In this document: one piece after another, positions 24,401 to 35,389 of the stretch | How the letters are laid out: the number at the start of each line of letters is the position of its first letter | How positions within the stretch are numbered: position 1 is the first letter of the stretch | Origin: Diorhabda sublineata | Taxonomy: Eukaryota > Arthropoda > Insecta > Coleoptera > Chrysomelidae | Assembly: GCF_026230105.1 (NCBI RefSeq) | Contig: NC_079474.1 | Location: 9,930,187-9,994,186 of the forward strand | DNA: 64,000 nt | Direction of reading: 5' to 3' | Translations under genes and position numbers: made by a program | Notes under the pieces: model-generated | Told to the model about the DNA's origin: nothing | The model's input: only the letters and a program-made list of their open reading frames with translations | The model's database searches: none

Positions 24401-27400
24401 TTTAATTAAAAGTTGAAGCATTTCGATATGTGTAAATACCCGACACGTTATTTAAATCTTGTTTCATTTTATTGAGAATTTTCTTCTTGATTCTTGTAAT
24501 CCTGGTTTTCATTACTCTTTCCTGCAACTTGAGATATATTTTTGTCAGCATGTGTAGTAGGCCTTGTATGTCTTGTGTGTACTTCAGAGCAATTTCTAGA
24601 GGGGTGGAAGAGCCGTGTACGTCTTCTAAGAAGCTTACTAATTGGATATAGTTTAGTACATATGGCTGTGATGCTTCCTGAATCAGTTATTTAGTTGGTT
24701 GTAATAGTGACTCAATATTAATGGCATCCGAAGTGGTAGTGGCTAGTTTATTGATTTTTTCTTCTTATTTTGTACTGGTTGAGGTTTTGAAAAATCTACT
24801 TGCGGTGTTTCTGTAGGAGGAGAGCAAGCTGGAGATGATATTTCGGAGATTGGCATTCACAATGGAATAATCAATATTGAGATCGCCACAATGAATTAGT
24901 TTGATTTTTAGAGGTAAGGACTCCAGTAGAGTCAGTAATTTGTGACAGAAATGCTAGTCAGCGTTAAGTCTTTTGTAAATACAAACAATATAGAGGTCAT
25001 AAGTCTTGTGGTAGACGATAAAAAATTCGAATATAGTAAATCATTGAACTGTGTTATTTCAGAAAAGTCGTTGTTTGTGGACATGATCATAGTACTTCAA
25101 TGAGATAAATTAGTTCTATTGAATCTGGCTACTGTGGTACAGTTTTTGACAAGAGCAAACTCGTTATTATTCAACTAATGTTCAGTGATGGCAACCATTT
25201 CTGGAAAATTAAGCTCCTCTAGTAAAAGATACAGTTCATCTGTTTTGTGTCTTAAAGATTGAATTTTAATAAAAAACAGGCCGAGCATGCAATCGTTCAG
25301 TATTTCAGAGGGTGTTTGCTTCTCTGAACGCGTCATTTTAACTAAAAATTTTCATATTTACCTGGAGAGCTACTGGAATGATAAGTGCTATGGATTTTAT
25401 CTACTTTTTTGAAGCTGTAGAAGTTTATACATTGAAAAGAAAGACCTGAAGGCGGAAAGATCTGCTTCAACTTCGTCTGAACCAATACCAAATACGTTGT
25501 GGAAGCGATAATATAACTCTCGTACCGGTGGGTTTTATCGAGGCAGATGTGGAAGATAAAATCTCAACGATAGGGTATTGCTCAAAAATGATCATCGTTA
25601 ACCTCAAATTTTTGTCATATAGCCACCGATTTGCAAAGAGTGAGCAAAGGGTCATGTCCAGAAGACATGAATTAAATCGCCCGAAGCGCAAGAATAGGTC
25701 TACCAAGTGTTCTACTTTCTGATCCAAAGCAACGGAATAAGCAACCAGTCCTCATCTTTTTGAAATACACAGATATGATTTCATTATTCTATTTGAAACC
25801 CCCAATACTCGGATATGGATTTAGTTTTAGCTGAACCTGCCTCATGATATTACTTAATTTTTTTCAACATTTAGATGCAATTTTTCAATTAAATAAAAAT
25901 CATCCATTATTTGATTCTATTCATTGATTCCTTTCGAAATAAACAATATTTAAAACATATTATCCTCAATATTATATATAAAAATCTTGATTTACTATTC
26001 GGTTTACTGTATGTATGTATAAGAACTCAATTTTGCCATGAAGTGGATATAAAACAACGATTATTGAAAATAACATTATCATACTTTGTCATTTGGTATA
26101 TAAATACATTGAGTATCTAGTTTTTGTTTATTATTATATTATACATCTATATTTAACGACTGTTTTGCCATATTCATTAAATTCTTTTACGAGACACAAA
26201 TACTACTAATTTAATGAAATTTAGAATCTTGTATAAAACTTCAAATTGTAGGTACCTAGCTGTAGCATTGACCCAAAATCGTGCATGCCATATCCGCCAT
26301 ACAACCATAATGTCTGCTAGACAAAGAAATTAAAGAAAAATTTCGGTCAACAACTAACGCAACAGAGTCAAAATAATGCACAATATTGTGGAAAATATCG
26401 ATAAGAACGTTTATAAACATTTGTAGTTCTGAAAGTGAGTCCGAAAATATTAGACAAACGTTATTTATAGAAGACATGTTGAAAATAGCGTAGACTATGG
26501 CTACAGATATGTGACCCGAGATATATTTTTAGAAGTTTCACTCGATTATTGTAACATCCTGAATAATGATTTACAGATTTCAATTCACTATGCAACTATC
26601 CGAAATCACTTAACTGTTTTTGTCCAATGTTTTCAAAGATCGTAATTTATTGTAAGATTTTTATGTTTATTAGTTTATTTATTAGACTCAATAGTGACCC
26701 GTTACGATCAAGTTATTAAGTCTACATTAAAAATGGGTCATAAAGAAGCCGCAAATGTTCCATATCAAAGTAGAAATATTGAGAAATATTTGTTGCACTG
26801 AAATAAAAATATTACTATTTAACTCAAAACTTCAATAAAACAACGCTGAAAGAAGTGAATTGTTTTTACGTTGCACGCATTTGTTGTCAATTAAATAAAA
26901 AATTTAAAAACCCTGAGCTCTTGAACACACAAAAAATGAAAAACATTTTCATTGCTATCAACTCGATGGGTAAATAAACGTAATAAATTTTGAAAATGTA
27001 CTCTACCGCCTATTTGGCAGAAAATGCTAAAAGGGGACAAAAACATTTAAGATTCTTTTTAATTATAATATGAAAAGGGGGACATATTGTAAACGTTTCA
27101 ATACTGGTTTTATATACTTTATTGTAGGATCATGGCAGCAAACGGTAAATTGGTTTGCTTTATTGGATTTGAGGCTATTTCTGAAAACGTCTTGGAGGCC
27201 TGGATATGCTGATTATGGTTTACAAAGAGAAAGCATCATCTATTCTTGGGAAAAAAATCCTGTGTAAAGTAAGGTCTATCTAGAGTGCAACGTACGCTAC
27301 ATAGTAAAATTCAGAGGAAATTTGTTATACAACGACTTTGTAAAAAATCACACAACGAGGTTCGACTATTTGGCTAGTCCTAAGAAAAAGAGGCGCTCAG

Positions 27401-30400
27401 ATGATGCATTCGATTTAAGATCAATTGTTTGTAATGTACTCAGCCAGGTTCAAAAATAACGCATACTGTTGAAATATCTCTCCAATGTTGAACGAAATCC
27501 AGAATTTCGGTCAAAACTTATTAGTACAATGAATATTTATGTGAACTAGGAAGAGACGAAAGTGGTACTGGACAGAATTTCCACAAGTGACTGCCGTAGC
27601 AAGATAGCATACCGGTTGTAGAACATGCTTCTTACGAAGGTGCACAAAATATTCTAACACTGACGAGCCTTAACATTCCAATAATTCTGAAACCACCTTT
27701 CAGATTGATAAAATTGTCAAGAATATTCAGGAAACAAATGAATAAGTGTACGGCTTAGAAGAATTTCTTTCACAAAAAGTGAATTTTCGCAAGCTTTGGA
27801 TAAACTTTTTAACACCATCACGTATCAACCAATGAATATACACCAAACACATTTATCCGGGCAAAAAATCAGAATCGCAACCTTAATAATTGTTAAGAAA
27901 TTAACCATGCTCAAGGCTTCTCATGTATAGCCGCAGTATATTTACCAAAGGAAGGAACGTGACAACGCCATTTCAATGCGTCCATAAAGTCCAGAACATG
28001 ACGTTTAGCGTAATTTCACACCCCTAAGTCTCTAATTTCATATTTTTGCAAGATGTGCAAGATTTATTGATGTTGGGAAAAAATTATTGGTACAATTTTT
28101 GTATATAATCAACTGGTCTTCATTTTTATCCAAACAAAATTTCTCTAAATGTCATAGCTTTTGATATATCGGCACAAATGAAAACTTGAATGAACATTGC
28201 AGAATTTGATCGCTTACTCAATTTTTCGACATTTATTTACCGGACTATTAGCTCACGCGAGTAAGTAAAATTGTTAAATATGGTGAAAAAATTAAAAAAT
28301 GATTTGATTCTTTAACTCAAATTGATTTTTCACTGTTTTTATTTGTACACTGTAATACCATGACCAAGAAGAAATATGTAAGAGCTAGACCAAACTAACC
28401 TGATCTTGGTCTTGCATTTCTTCACCACCTATTAGATCTGCAATCAGATTACCCAAAATATGAATCAATAATCAAACTTGAATTGCATATACTATTTGAA
28501 AGATTTTTTTAATAATATTTAATAGCAACGATTATGTCGGAGTGAATTTACTTTCCTAGTTAAATTATTTAAAATAGAAAATCGACCTGCCCTCGGAATT
28601 ATCTATAAAATTTCATGAATTGTGTTGATTTATGGACTATGCAATAATGTCACCAGACTGTATAGAAATATTTCTTTTCAATGAACACATGTGAAAGGTT
28701 TATATTAAACAACGCCTGCTAAGTAACAAAGTATTTTAACATATTTTCATCGAATTTAATCAGAAATTGATTAATTTCACTAATGGATATCGACTATTGA
28801 GTAATGTCTTGTTTACAATCAAACCACAGTTTATTATAACGATAACAAACGATATATTTCAAGGTTACTTCATATTTATGTGGAGAATATGAACATATAC
28901 TGAGCGATAACTGCTTTCTTATAGGAAATATCAAATAAATCTAGGTAAATATTCTAAAACAGAAAGAGGAATAAAATAGATGATAATACAAAAAATTGAG
29001 AATCGACGATATCCTAGTTAAAGTGCTACAGAGAACATTAACCTACACTTGAAGACCTAATTGAGTGATGAACGAAAATTTGGAAATCTTAGGAAATAAT
29101 GTGACACAAATATTTCGATTTCTGTTTACAAAAATGAACAATATATTGAAATCCAACAGAAGAGTGCTGTAACTGAAACATAGCTTATTAACAATGTTCT
29201 AACAGTATAACCTGTACCTATTGGAGCTAGTCTTAGGGTCGAAGATTGCAAAAAGGTAAAACAATAATTATAATTCGATAACTTCTCAAACTTACTATAT
29301 ATACATAAATAAAAAAAAACAATATACACAAAAATATATACAAAACGATATACTAAACTAAAGTCGCGCGTGCCGAATCTGCCAAATCTCTAGGAGTAAT
29401 GTCTCTGCCGAGATCTAGGATCGAGTTTTGCTCACTCCTCTATCTCGAGAATGAAATTCTCCTCGTTTCAAAACGTCTCGCCTGGGTTCAAAAAAGTATG
29501 GTTTATCCTAAAATGTGTACCAGGTATATTGGAGAGGATTATTTCAATTGCATGTTATTAAGACATTAAGGACGAAATAAAAGAAAGGTGTGTGTGCATG
29601 TATTTTTCAATGCGAGGGCAGATGGCGTGGTCACCATATACCTATGTAGTTACAGTATTAATTCTTTAAAAATTGTGTCAAAGAATGTTATTAATTATAT
29701 TTAAAGTATTTATCATTGTCATTAGTGATATGTGTTTATAGTAATCATATTCTTTTTACTAAGTTTACCAAATAGAAAAGGATAATTATGCGTATAATGA
29801 GAGTTCGCTCACAATAAAACTTAAGCTGGATTTGCGACAGGACGACCAACTATGCTTCCTTACACAAATTCTGGAAGAAACGGTAGCCGCAAATAAGGAA
29901 TTCCACCTATTGTTTGTGGAACTAAAAAAGGTTAGGATAGTGTACATCTGGTCACACTATGGGAAGGTATTGACACAAACATAAGTATTATGATCATAGC
30001 GGCCATTTAGGAAGTTTATGAGGGCTCCCATATAAAAATAATAAAAAACTCATTCTTCAGCGGTTTTGTTACAAACATGTGGTTAAAAAAGGGAGGCTGA
30101 TTATATACCACACGTTTTAAAATGTTCTCTGTGCTAAACATAAGTATTAAAAACGAGAAATATGTGTACTGGAAGATCACCAAAATATACCACAGAAAAA
30201 CGGTCAATGTATAGAGTGGTGATAAAAATACAAATATTTGAGTACAAAAGGTACAAGTGAAGAAATGTTGGACACTATTGAGGACAGAAATATCCAGGAA
30301 ATAAAAGCGATCAATACTAAAAATACGTTTTATGGAAAAGCAACGTACCCACAAATAATAAGCACCGATTATTTGTTTAGACAATTGTAAAAACCATCGT

Positions 30401-33400
30401 TTCATGCGGTAGCGAAGTATGGTAGCTAAAAGAGAAAAATATTCCCTCAATAGTGGATGAAGAATGAAGCAACTAGAATGGTATGATCATGTCCAGTAAA
30501 TGACGCCAAAATAATTTGTATATTGGAATTCGGCGGAAGAAGAGAAAGATCGTCAGATTACTAAAACAGTAGTTTGGAGAATTGTGTAAATTCTTGAAGA
30601 ACTAAAAATAGCACCAAAACTGACCACCGATCGAAAACTGCAACTAAAAATGCATAACCTATCTTCGGAGGTATACAAAGTTTTGGAGCAAATTCTTGTA
30701 TATCCATTTGGAAAACAGCGTTACCACAAGATGTAAGTGTGAGATTTAGCTGTAACATTATTAAGAAAATTCAAACTCATGGAATAACTTAAGTAAGAAA
30801 ATTATCAGAACATAATCAAGGCCGCAGATTGGAATTTTGTGAAAAAATGATGTGAAAGATTTTTTTCAGGAAATATCTAAAAAACATTTTGTAATAGGAA
30901 ACCGGATAATCAAGATGAAATGAGAAATATAATATCGATAGACCGTCAAATAACTACTCAGCAATTGCGTAATTTCAAATCAGTTCTTATAACAGATTGA
31001 GATATTGTCAACTAAAAAAAAGAACTTTTCCGTTTCAATAGCCGTAGAATAAATGAAGTAAGTTATGCGATCTCGACAATAATATTAGTAATATAATAAA
31101 TCAAGATAAATTGAAAATATATAAAGGGTGCAAAGTTACGTTGCATTATAAACACAGTGTAAACGTGTTACAGTAAAAAATGTAAGTACAGAAGAATAGG
31201 AAAAATGCAGGCATCCATTGAAATTAGCAAGAGTAGATGAAAAAAGTTAGTTTCTAAATATGGAGAATGTATTGTGGATAAAGATGTATGATGTCTACTT
31301 TCAAGAAGAGAATAAAAGCTGTTGAGCTGATTTATCATCAGAATAAGGGAGATTGAACAAGAATGCCACCAATCTACTTCTCCACAGTCCTTAAACTTTT
31401 TGAGTAGGAAAGAGACTGTGACAATGAAAAGACTCCGCATCACACAAAACTTATGTCTTTTGGATGTCGTCAGAAAGTCTCCATCTCTGCCAAAGTTATG
31501 GCGTCGCATTCCTGCGTATATTAAGCACATCCTCACTGAATGCAGACAATACTCTACTAAAACGTAACCTTAAGGAGATACACAACTACCCAGCTTTTGA
31601 TACTTTTTAAAAGATATATATATATATATTAGCATCTCAGATGATTTCAATGGTGTTTCATCTCTTATCATAAATCTGTACTTCAATATCAAATTACATT
31701 TATAATCATTGATTTACAAGTGGTTTCGAATATTTCCCTACTTAACTTTTTACACCAAAACATTACAAACAGTCCATCAATACTTGTAATAGCGTCATGA
31801 AAACGACAACTTGTTCTGTAATGAAAAATAGCATGCCATTCATACAAGATTCGGTGAAACGATTATACAACCAAGTTTAAGTAAACCAATGAAATTCATG
31901 AATTTCGCGTAGTTACCGCGTATTGATTGAATATATCCTTGACGACGTATCAACGTTTTGGTGTTTCACCTTCTGTCAAAATGAGAATATTTTCATAGTG
32001 ACTTTTCTTTGACATTCACAAAAGTTTAAAAAAGTTTTTTTAAATTTCTCAATGTGATTAAATATAGTTAACGCAGTTTTGTGCCCAAATTTTTGAATAT
32101 TATAGGTACCTAGTAGATGATTGAGCATTCAACATGACACTTGCAAATGATACGGAATACCGACAAAGTACTTTGAAAACATTACAACATTTGTGTTACT
32201 GTACTAACACAGTTTTAATTGGAGTATCTTTAGTAATTAGGTTCAATACTAAATTTAGGGCGCAAGTAGTGATAGAAAACTAAAATAACCTATCACTAGT
32301 CTCTCCCTATTTGAAATATTTTAATTCCAATTGTCTTGGATTTTGAGCACTAAATTAATTTTTTAATAAGATTTTCAAGTTTACTCTTTTGTTTATTTTT
32401 AATTTGATGGAATATCATTATCTAGTTGAGATACTGATTAATTACACTGTTTACACCACCACTACACCAACACTCATGATTACACTGTATGACACGCGTT
32501 TCGATAACCAAGTTATCGTCTTCAGAGACAGTTTACCTTCAGTAAAACATTTTTTTAATTGACGTACTCGCTTTTGAGTACAATTATAAATAATTGTAGT
32601 ACAATCCTGGGCATAAATTTTTTTTAGTAAATTTGCTTCTTTTTTTTTCAAAAATTCGAAAATATTTATACTTTATTAGCTATAAGCGAAAAACCAGATA
32701 CTATTTTTGGAAAGTGTTGTTTCTACCTTTCGATATTTCTTACAGATACAGACTTTTTAACTATTTCTGCACAATGATCTAGACATTACTCCGGATCGAA
32801 TAAATTTACCTTCATAATTTTAGTAATAGTGTAGGTTCAACACCGATTTGAACTAGTATATAGACGTATCAAAATCACACAAAATTTCAAACGAAACTTC
32901 TGAAGAAGTTTTGCAAACAAATGACAAAATATGAAAAACAATCCATAAAATTTTGTACTAAAAATGCCTAAATAGTTTCAAATGTTTATAACATTCCGAA
33001 CAAATTATTTCGCCCCACAAACATCCCATAAATGAAACTAAAATCTTAATCAATGTAAAACGTTTTTTCTCAATTAAAATTTATTTTGTTATAAAATTTA
33101 TATTTATATTTTTGTTTACTGAAATTGAACTTTGGGCCACCTAGAGAAAAACTGTTTTACTGATTAGTATGTATTTTAAAACGATATTTTTTTTCAAGTT
33201 ATTCTTGCGATTCCTCGTGTATACAATTAATGAATTTGTACCAAAAATGGTTTCAATAAATTAATATCGTTCTAATATCGATATTATAAATTTGTTATAC
33301 AGTTGATGTATTTATTATATACGGATAACTGACCACATACAATATGCAAATTATAAACAAGCAATTCTAAATTTGCAAACATATAATGCAAAATTAAAGA

Positions 33401-34139
33401 CGATTTTCGTTTGGCAAAATTGCATGAAATGATGGAACCTAATATTATTACAAATATATCAATATTATGTAGTTTCAATTGAAGTTTGATTGAGATTAAT
33501 ATAATATAAAATAAAAAACTGGAATTTTTGACGTATGCGCTCTTCCACTTGTTGTATCAATGTATCGCTTAACAAAAAACTGTATATATTTAAAATTTTC
33601 AAAAGGATGGAGTAAGATTTACAACTAAATTTTATTGTAGACAAACATCAGTTAATATCATATTAATAGAGATGAAAATGAAATTATTATGATGATTTAA
33701 ATTAAACTGATTTCATTTATATGACAAATATGACAAAAAATTCTATTCCTCGACTAAGGGTAACGTTAGATAATATCATTTTTTAGTAATAATCGTGTAA
33801 TAACCCAATTTTTGTTATAGGGAGACAACCACCTGTCATACTGCACAGGGCTGAGCCTCTGGAATATTGATTTTCTCTATGGCAATGCAGATATCCAAAC
33901 CAACAAACATTTTCGGCGAATTCGCTGGAGAGTATATTATTATTATAAGTTCACGCTGTTAAAACGCACACAAACAGGTGAAAGCTTAGTTTATTTTAGA
34001 ATATTAGCTTCTACATTGGTTTTCGATCGGCGCAAAAATTGGACGTGTATAAATAAAAATAAGAATATACGTACTTTCCTAGTTCTTCTTTAAGATCGTA
34101 ATTATCGCTGAAACGCGTACAAGCGAGCGGAACTGCCAT
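15396..34139 (-). CDS. CaMKII: CaMKII, calcium/calmodulin-dependent protein kinase II (first three coding exons, gene continues beyond the left edge)
   Basis: Join on the minus strand: 34139-34075, 21330-21236, 15455-15396. The spliced product is the start of the kinase domain (73 complete codons): MAVPLACTRFSDNYDLKEE..., Gly-rich ATP loop GKGAFSVV (22-28), ATP-anchoring Lys43 in FAAKII, and the alpha-C helix EREARICRKLQHPNI with Glu61. CaMKII is a multimeric Ser/Thr kinase activated by Ca2+/calmodulin, with roles in synapses and muscle. Exon sizes of 65, 95 and 60 nt with boundary phases 2, 1 and 1 agree with the conserved animal CaMKII gene structure. Each boundary has a GT donor and AG acceptor (gtacgt, gtaagt, gtatgt). 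Exon 4, expected to start VRLHDS, was not found to the left, so intron 3 is at least 15.4 kb. Introns are filled with dead transposons. Confidence 0.95.
15460..18985. other. CaMKII intron 2, no recognised feature
   Basis: AT-rich. Overlapping frames at 15722-15919 and 15729-16010 (+) and a frame at 16646-16846 (+) with a hydrophobic stretch show no family resemblance. No RNA genes seen. Confidence 0.5.
18990..19570 (-). mobile_element. Mariner-like (DUF4817 type) transposase remnant, core deleted
   Basis: Minus-strand pieces in order: a helix-turn-helix-like segment (VDILSQFILNQSSSSTNIAN, WCEVSHRTVLKILK), KFHLYKVKMSPEFTDGDPDR then RLQYCE, and after a gap RRWIVRRGFILWTPRLPNLT and PVDFCLWGFLK. 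The central catalytic part between the DPDRR box and the C-terminal DF.LWG box is mostly gone. Confidence 0.7.
19580..21235. other. CaMKII intron 2, no recognised feature
   Basis: AT-rich, no identifiable element. A 65-codon frame at 20537-20734 (+) is hydrophobic but unrecognised. Confidence 0.5.
21236..21330 (-). CDS. CaMKII: CaMKII coding exon 2
   Basis: 95 nt. The acceptor ttcatttcag is followed by A, which completes Lys22 (AA|A), then GAFSVVRRCVQKSTGLEF and AAKIINTKKLSAR, then G and the donor gtaagt. It encodes the Gly-rich loop and the ATP-anchoring Lys. The base before GGT is A, so the exon 1/2 junction codon is AAA. Confidence 0.96.
21560..22160 (+). mobile_element. Mariner-like (DUF4817 type) transposase remnant
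   Basis: Plus-strand pieces in family order: ENACALFTEKYFES (N-terminal helix-turn-helix), a degenerate linker, LGDDPDRR, VVFSDETRFRSRGTISRHDC then RYWTRKNP. FSDET keeps the first catalytic Asp. Many stops and shifts follow. It lies in CaMKII intron 1, about 230 bp beyond exon 2. Confidence 0.7.
22440..22720 (-). mobile_element. mariner transposase fragment
   Basis: The minus strand reads FVTVDETWIHHYTSGMK, the box around the first catalytic Asp of mauritiana-type mariners, preceded by a degenerate N-terminal stretch (LIEFK.NDSYFLR) and followed by a shortened Lys-rich linker. No terminal repeats were assigned. Confidence 0.65.
22930..23330 (-). mobile_element. LINE reverse transcriptase fragment (distal part of an interrupted element)
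   Basis: The minus strand reads FVNVAKNLSNS, PVVLAEPRSTISDINNKSTS followed by GTDGLTLEM, then after a stop LNHLTTLINVSFQNGTFPNY, LRMAVIIHLQKRGD. These are the first reverse-transcriptase boxes (KSSGpDgi; a.ViPl.KkG) of a CR1/jockey-group LINE. Together with the endonuclease piece at 24830-25345 on the same strand it looks like one element split by the jockey-like remnant between them. Confidence 0.6.
23345..24800 (-). mobile_element. Jockey-like LINE remnant (ORF1 end, endonuclease start, RNase H)
   Basis: On the minus strand from high to low: an ORF1 C-terminal region at 24790-24475 (SPYVLNYIQLVSFLEDVHGS, IYLKLQERVMKTRITRIKKK); the start of an AP endonuclease at 24421-24221 (PKVICLQETNFKT, IKSPTQFSICNIYLPIR); and an RNase H-like end at 24200-23560 (QIKTDLEVLHNMNKQVEFVW, IPSHVGIIGNEKADREA, then IRHTKLTHEYLLKKEQQ). 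The whole reverse transcriptase and most of the endonuclease are missing, a deletion of roughly 2 kb inferred from the usual jockey layout. Confidence 0.7.
24830..25345 (-). mobile_element. LINE AP-endonuclease fragment (proximal part of an interrupted element)
   Basis: The minus strand reads LRHKTDELYLLLEELNFPEM then VAITEH, STMIMSTNNDFSEITQFNDL, and after shifts LPLKIKLIHCGDLNIDYS. These are the N-terminal (E.W / TEHW), middle and GDfNiD boxes of an AP endonuclease of a CR1-group or related LINE. It is a different lineage from the jockey-like piece that follows it. Confidence 0.6.
25350..29825. other. CaMKII intron 1, no recognised gene
   Basis: AT-rich. Frames at 25467-25727 (-), 25528-25722 (+), 26256-26477 (-) and 27070-27267 (+) have no recognisable family. 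29360-29500 is GC-richer than its surroundings but fits no RNA gene I know. Confidence 0.5.
29830..30560 (+). mobile_element. Degenerate RTE-like LINE fragment (reverse transcriptase and tail domain)
   Basis: The plus strand reads FLTQILEETVAANKEFHLLF followed by VELKKV (palm region), then LWEGIDTNISIMIIAAI and EVYEGS; later fragments suggest tail-domain positions, ending ILEFGGRRER. The catalytic YADD region is lost. The minus frame 30016-30450 (144 codons) is antisense to this and not a gene. Confidence 0.6.
30770..30880 (+). mobile_element. Possible mariner-like transposase scrap
   Basis: The plus strand reads KKIQTHGIT then KLSEHNQGRRLEFCEKMM, matching the short DDxDRRxEFCE box of DUF4817-type transposases. 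Nothing around it supports the call further. Confidence 0.35.
30880..32440. other. CaMKII intron 1, no recognised gene
   Basis: AT-rich, with a short (AT)n at about 31614-31629. The 122-codon minus frame at 31168-31536 shows no domain. Confidence 0.5.
32440..32660 (-). mobile_element. Retroelement 3' tail (probably Penelope-like) with hammerhead motif
   Basis: Read on the minus strand, a Lys-rich degenerate frame leads into a hammerhead-like fold (32534-32483) and then to gtagtggtggtgtaaacagt. A 22-nt block in this end (32446-32467) recurs exactly, in inverse orientation, at 52942-52963, showing it is a dispersed repeat. Penelope-like elements commonly carry minimal hammerhead ribozymes in their terminal repeats, hence the assignment. 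Confidence 0.5.
32483..32534 (-). ncRNA. Hammerhead-ribozyme-like motif
   Basis: On the minus strand: stem I strand ACTGT, conserved box CTGAAGA (fits CUGANGA), a stem II hairpin gataac/gttatc, conserved GAAA, a very short self-complementary stem III (acgcgtgt), the putative cleavage site GTC|A, and the returning stem I strand ACAGT. All core elements of a type I hammerhead are in order. One extra C sits between the CTGAAGA box and stem II. The tiny stem III is the form seen in dimer-acting retroelement hammerheads. Confidence 0.5.
32660..34070. other. CaMKII intron 1 adjoining exon 1
   Basis: No coding feature. 33820-34070 is less AT-rich than the rest of the intron and may hold regulatory sequence next to the first exon. 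Confidence 0.4.
34075..34139 (-). CDS. CaMKII: CaMKII coding exon 1 (start codon)
   Basis: 65 nt. ATG at 34139-34137 opens MAVPLACTRFSDNYDLKEEL, the highly conserved CaMKII N terminus, and the exon ends GGA AA before the donor gtacgt. The start is fixed by this match. The bases before ATG on the minus strand are ...attagtgatt. Confidence 0.96.
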
Positions 34140-34440
34140 AATCACTAATAAACCTTTTAAAATTCTACGATTCGATCTTTAGAATAAAAATGCACGGATA
34201 GAACGAAACGTTTATCCGTAGGCTTGCCGCGCACCACTGTCAATAATTTGTTATGCTTATGCTACCCATAATACACAGAAGGGATCTGGACAAGGCGCAG
34301 GTCACTTTAGAAATATCAACTTGTATGCTGGTTCCCAGCGCCTGTTGCCAGCTTTTCCAATTTTTCATGGTAATTGACGTTTTTATTCCATTTAAGTCTG
34401 AGCTTAACGGAATAATTAAAACCAATTGATTATATATATA
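34140..34440 (-). promoter_or_regulatory. Probable CaMKII 5' UTR / promoter region
   Basis: The stretch directly upstream of the CaMKII start codon is richer in GC and CpG than its surroundings. It includes a minus-strand 61-codon frame (34425-34240) that would be an upstream ORF if transcribed. An (AT)n run at 34428-34444 lies at its outer edge. No transcription start can be fixed by eye. Confidence 0.35.
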
Positions 34441-34444
34441 TATA

Positions 34445-35385
34445 CCCGTTATATGAACTTTTTCTGAAGTATTGAAATAGAATATTGAAATAGAATTTAT
34501 TGTACATGGATTAATTAATGTAAGACAACTCTTAGTAACGACAGCATATATTAAATTTTTATTTATAAATAATTAGCAACGCAAATAAGTTTTCCGACTT
34601 TATTTATAATCATCATCGCATTTTTATTTTTGCAAACACTTCTGATATGTGCTTTTCTTTATTATCATTGGGTTTAGCAGTAAACACACGATTGAAAAAA
34701 TATATCTAATAATAATATATTATAATAATAATGTTCATTCTAAAATCAATATATACATAATGGTCTAGTTCACATGTACGATTTTTTATAAAAATTTTCA
34801 GTAGTCTCCGAAAATTACGACCAAGGTGTCATTCGATTCGTATTGTTACCTAGAAAGTTTGAGGAATAGTCCGAAAAGCCCCTGAAAAAAATTACAAAAG
34901 TTATAAACAATTAAGTGAAAAAAATAAGAATTTGTACTGTAACTGTAGGTCAATTATTTATAATTTTTACACAGCCCTGAAAGTAGAGCCCAAAAAGGGT
35001 AGTCTGGTTTCCGGCCTCGTTGCGTTTCTCTGAGAACACAACAAAAAATACAATTGACGTAAATTCAAACGCCGGCCAGAGTCCAATATTGTCAAAACTC
35101 GCAACAATTCGTACTTAAACTTGCTTTGATTGAATAATAATTGTCTTAGCGACCATTTTTATTGTTGTGAGTTTGGATTATTATTCCATCCACCCCTCGA
35201 TAGGATACATGAGAAATAAAATTCTAAATGATCCTGTGAGAACTTGGTTGTTGAAACCTGAACAAAGTGCATAAGTAAAGTAATTTTTTTATGCACGCAT
35301 AAACATAAATTTTGAAAACAACCTTATAATAAATTTTAAATAATATTATAGTAGCTATTTTATGTTTTTTTTTTCATGATGAATG
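34445..35385. other. Intergenic, no recognised feature
   Basis: AT-rich spacer between the CaMKII 5' end and a hAT-like remnant. Confidence 0.5.
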
Positions 35386-35389
35386 TATT

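Noticed and set aside
30016..30450. 144-codon minus frame, the longest minus-strand frame near 30 kb
   Set aside because: Antisense to recognisable LINE reverse-transcriptase pieces; no family resemblance of its own.
31168..31536. 122-codon minus frame
   Set aside because: No domain, no signal peptide and no splice context; composition like intron.
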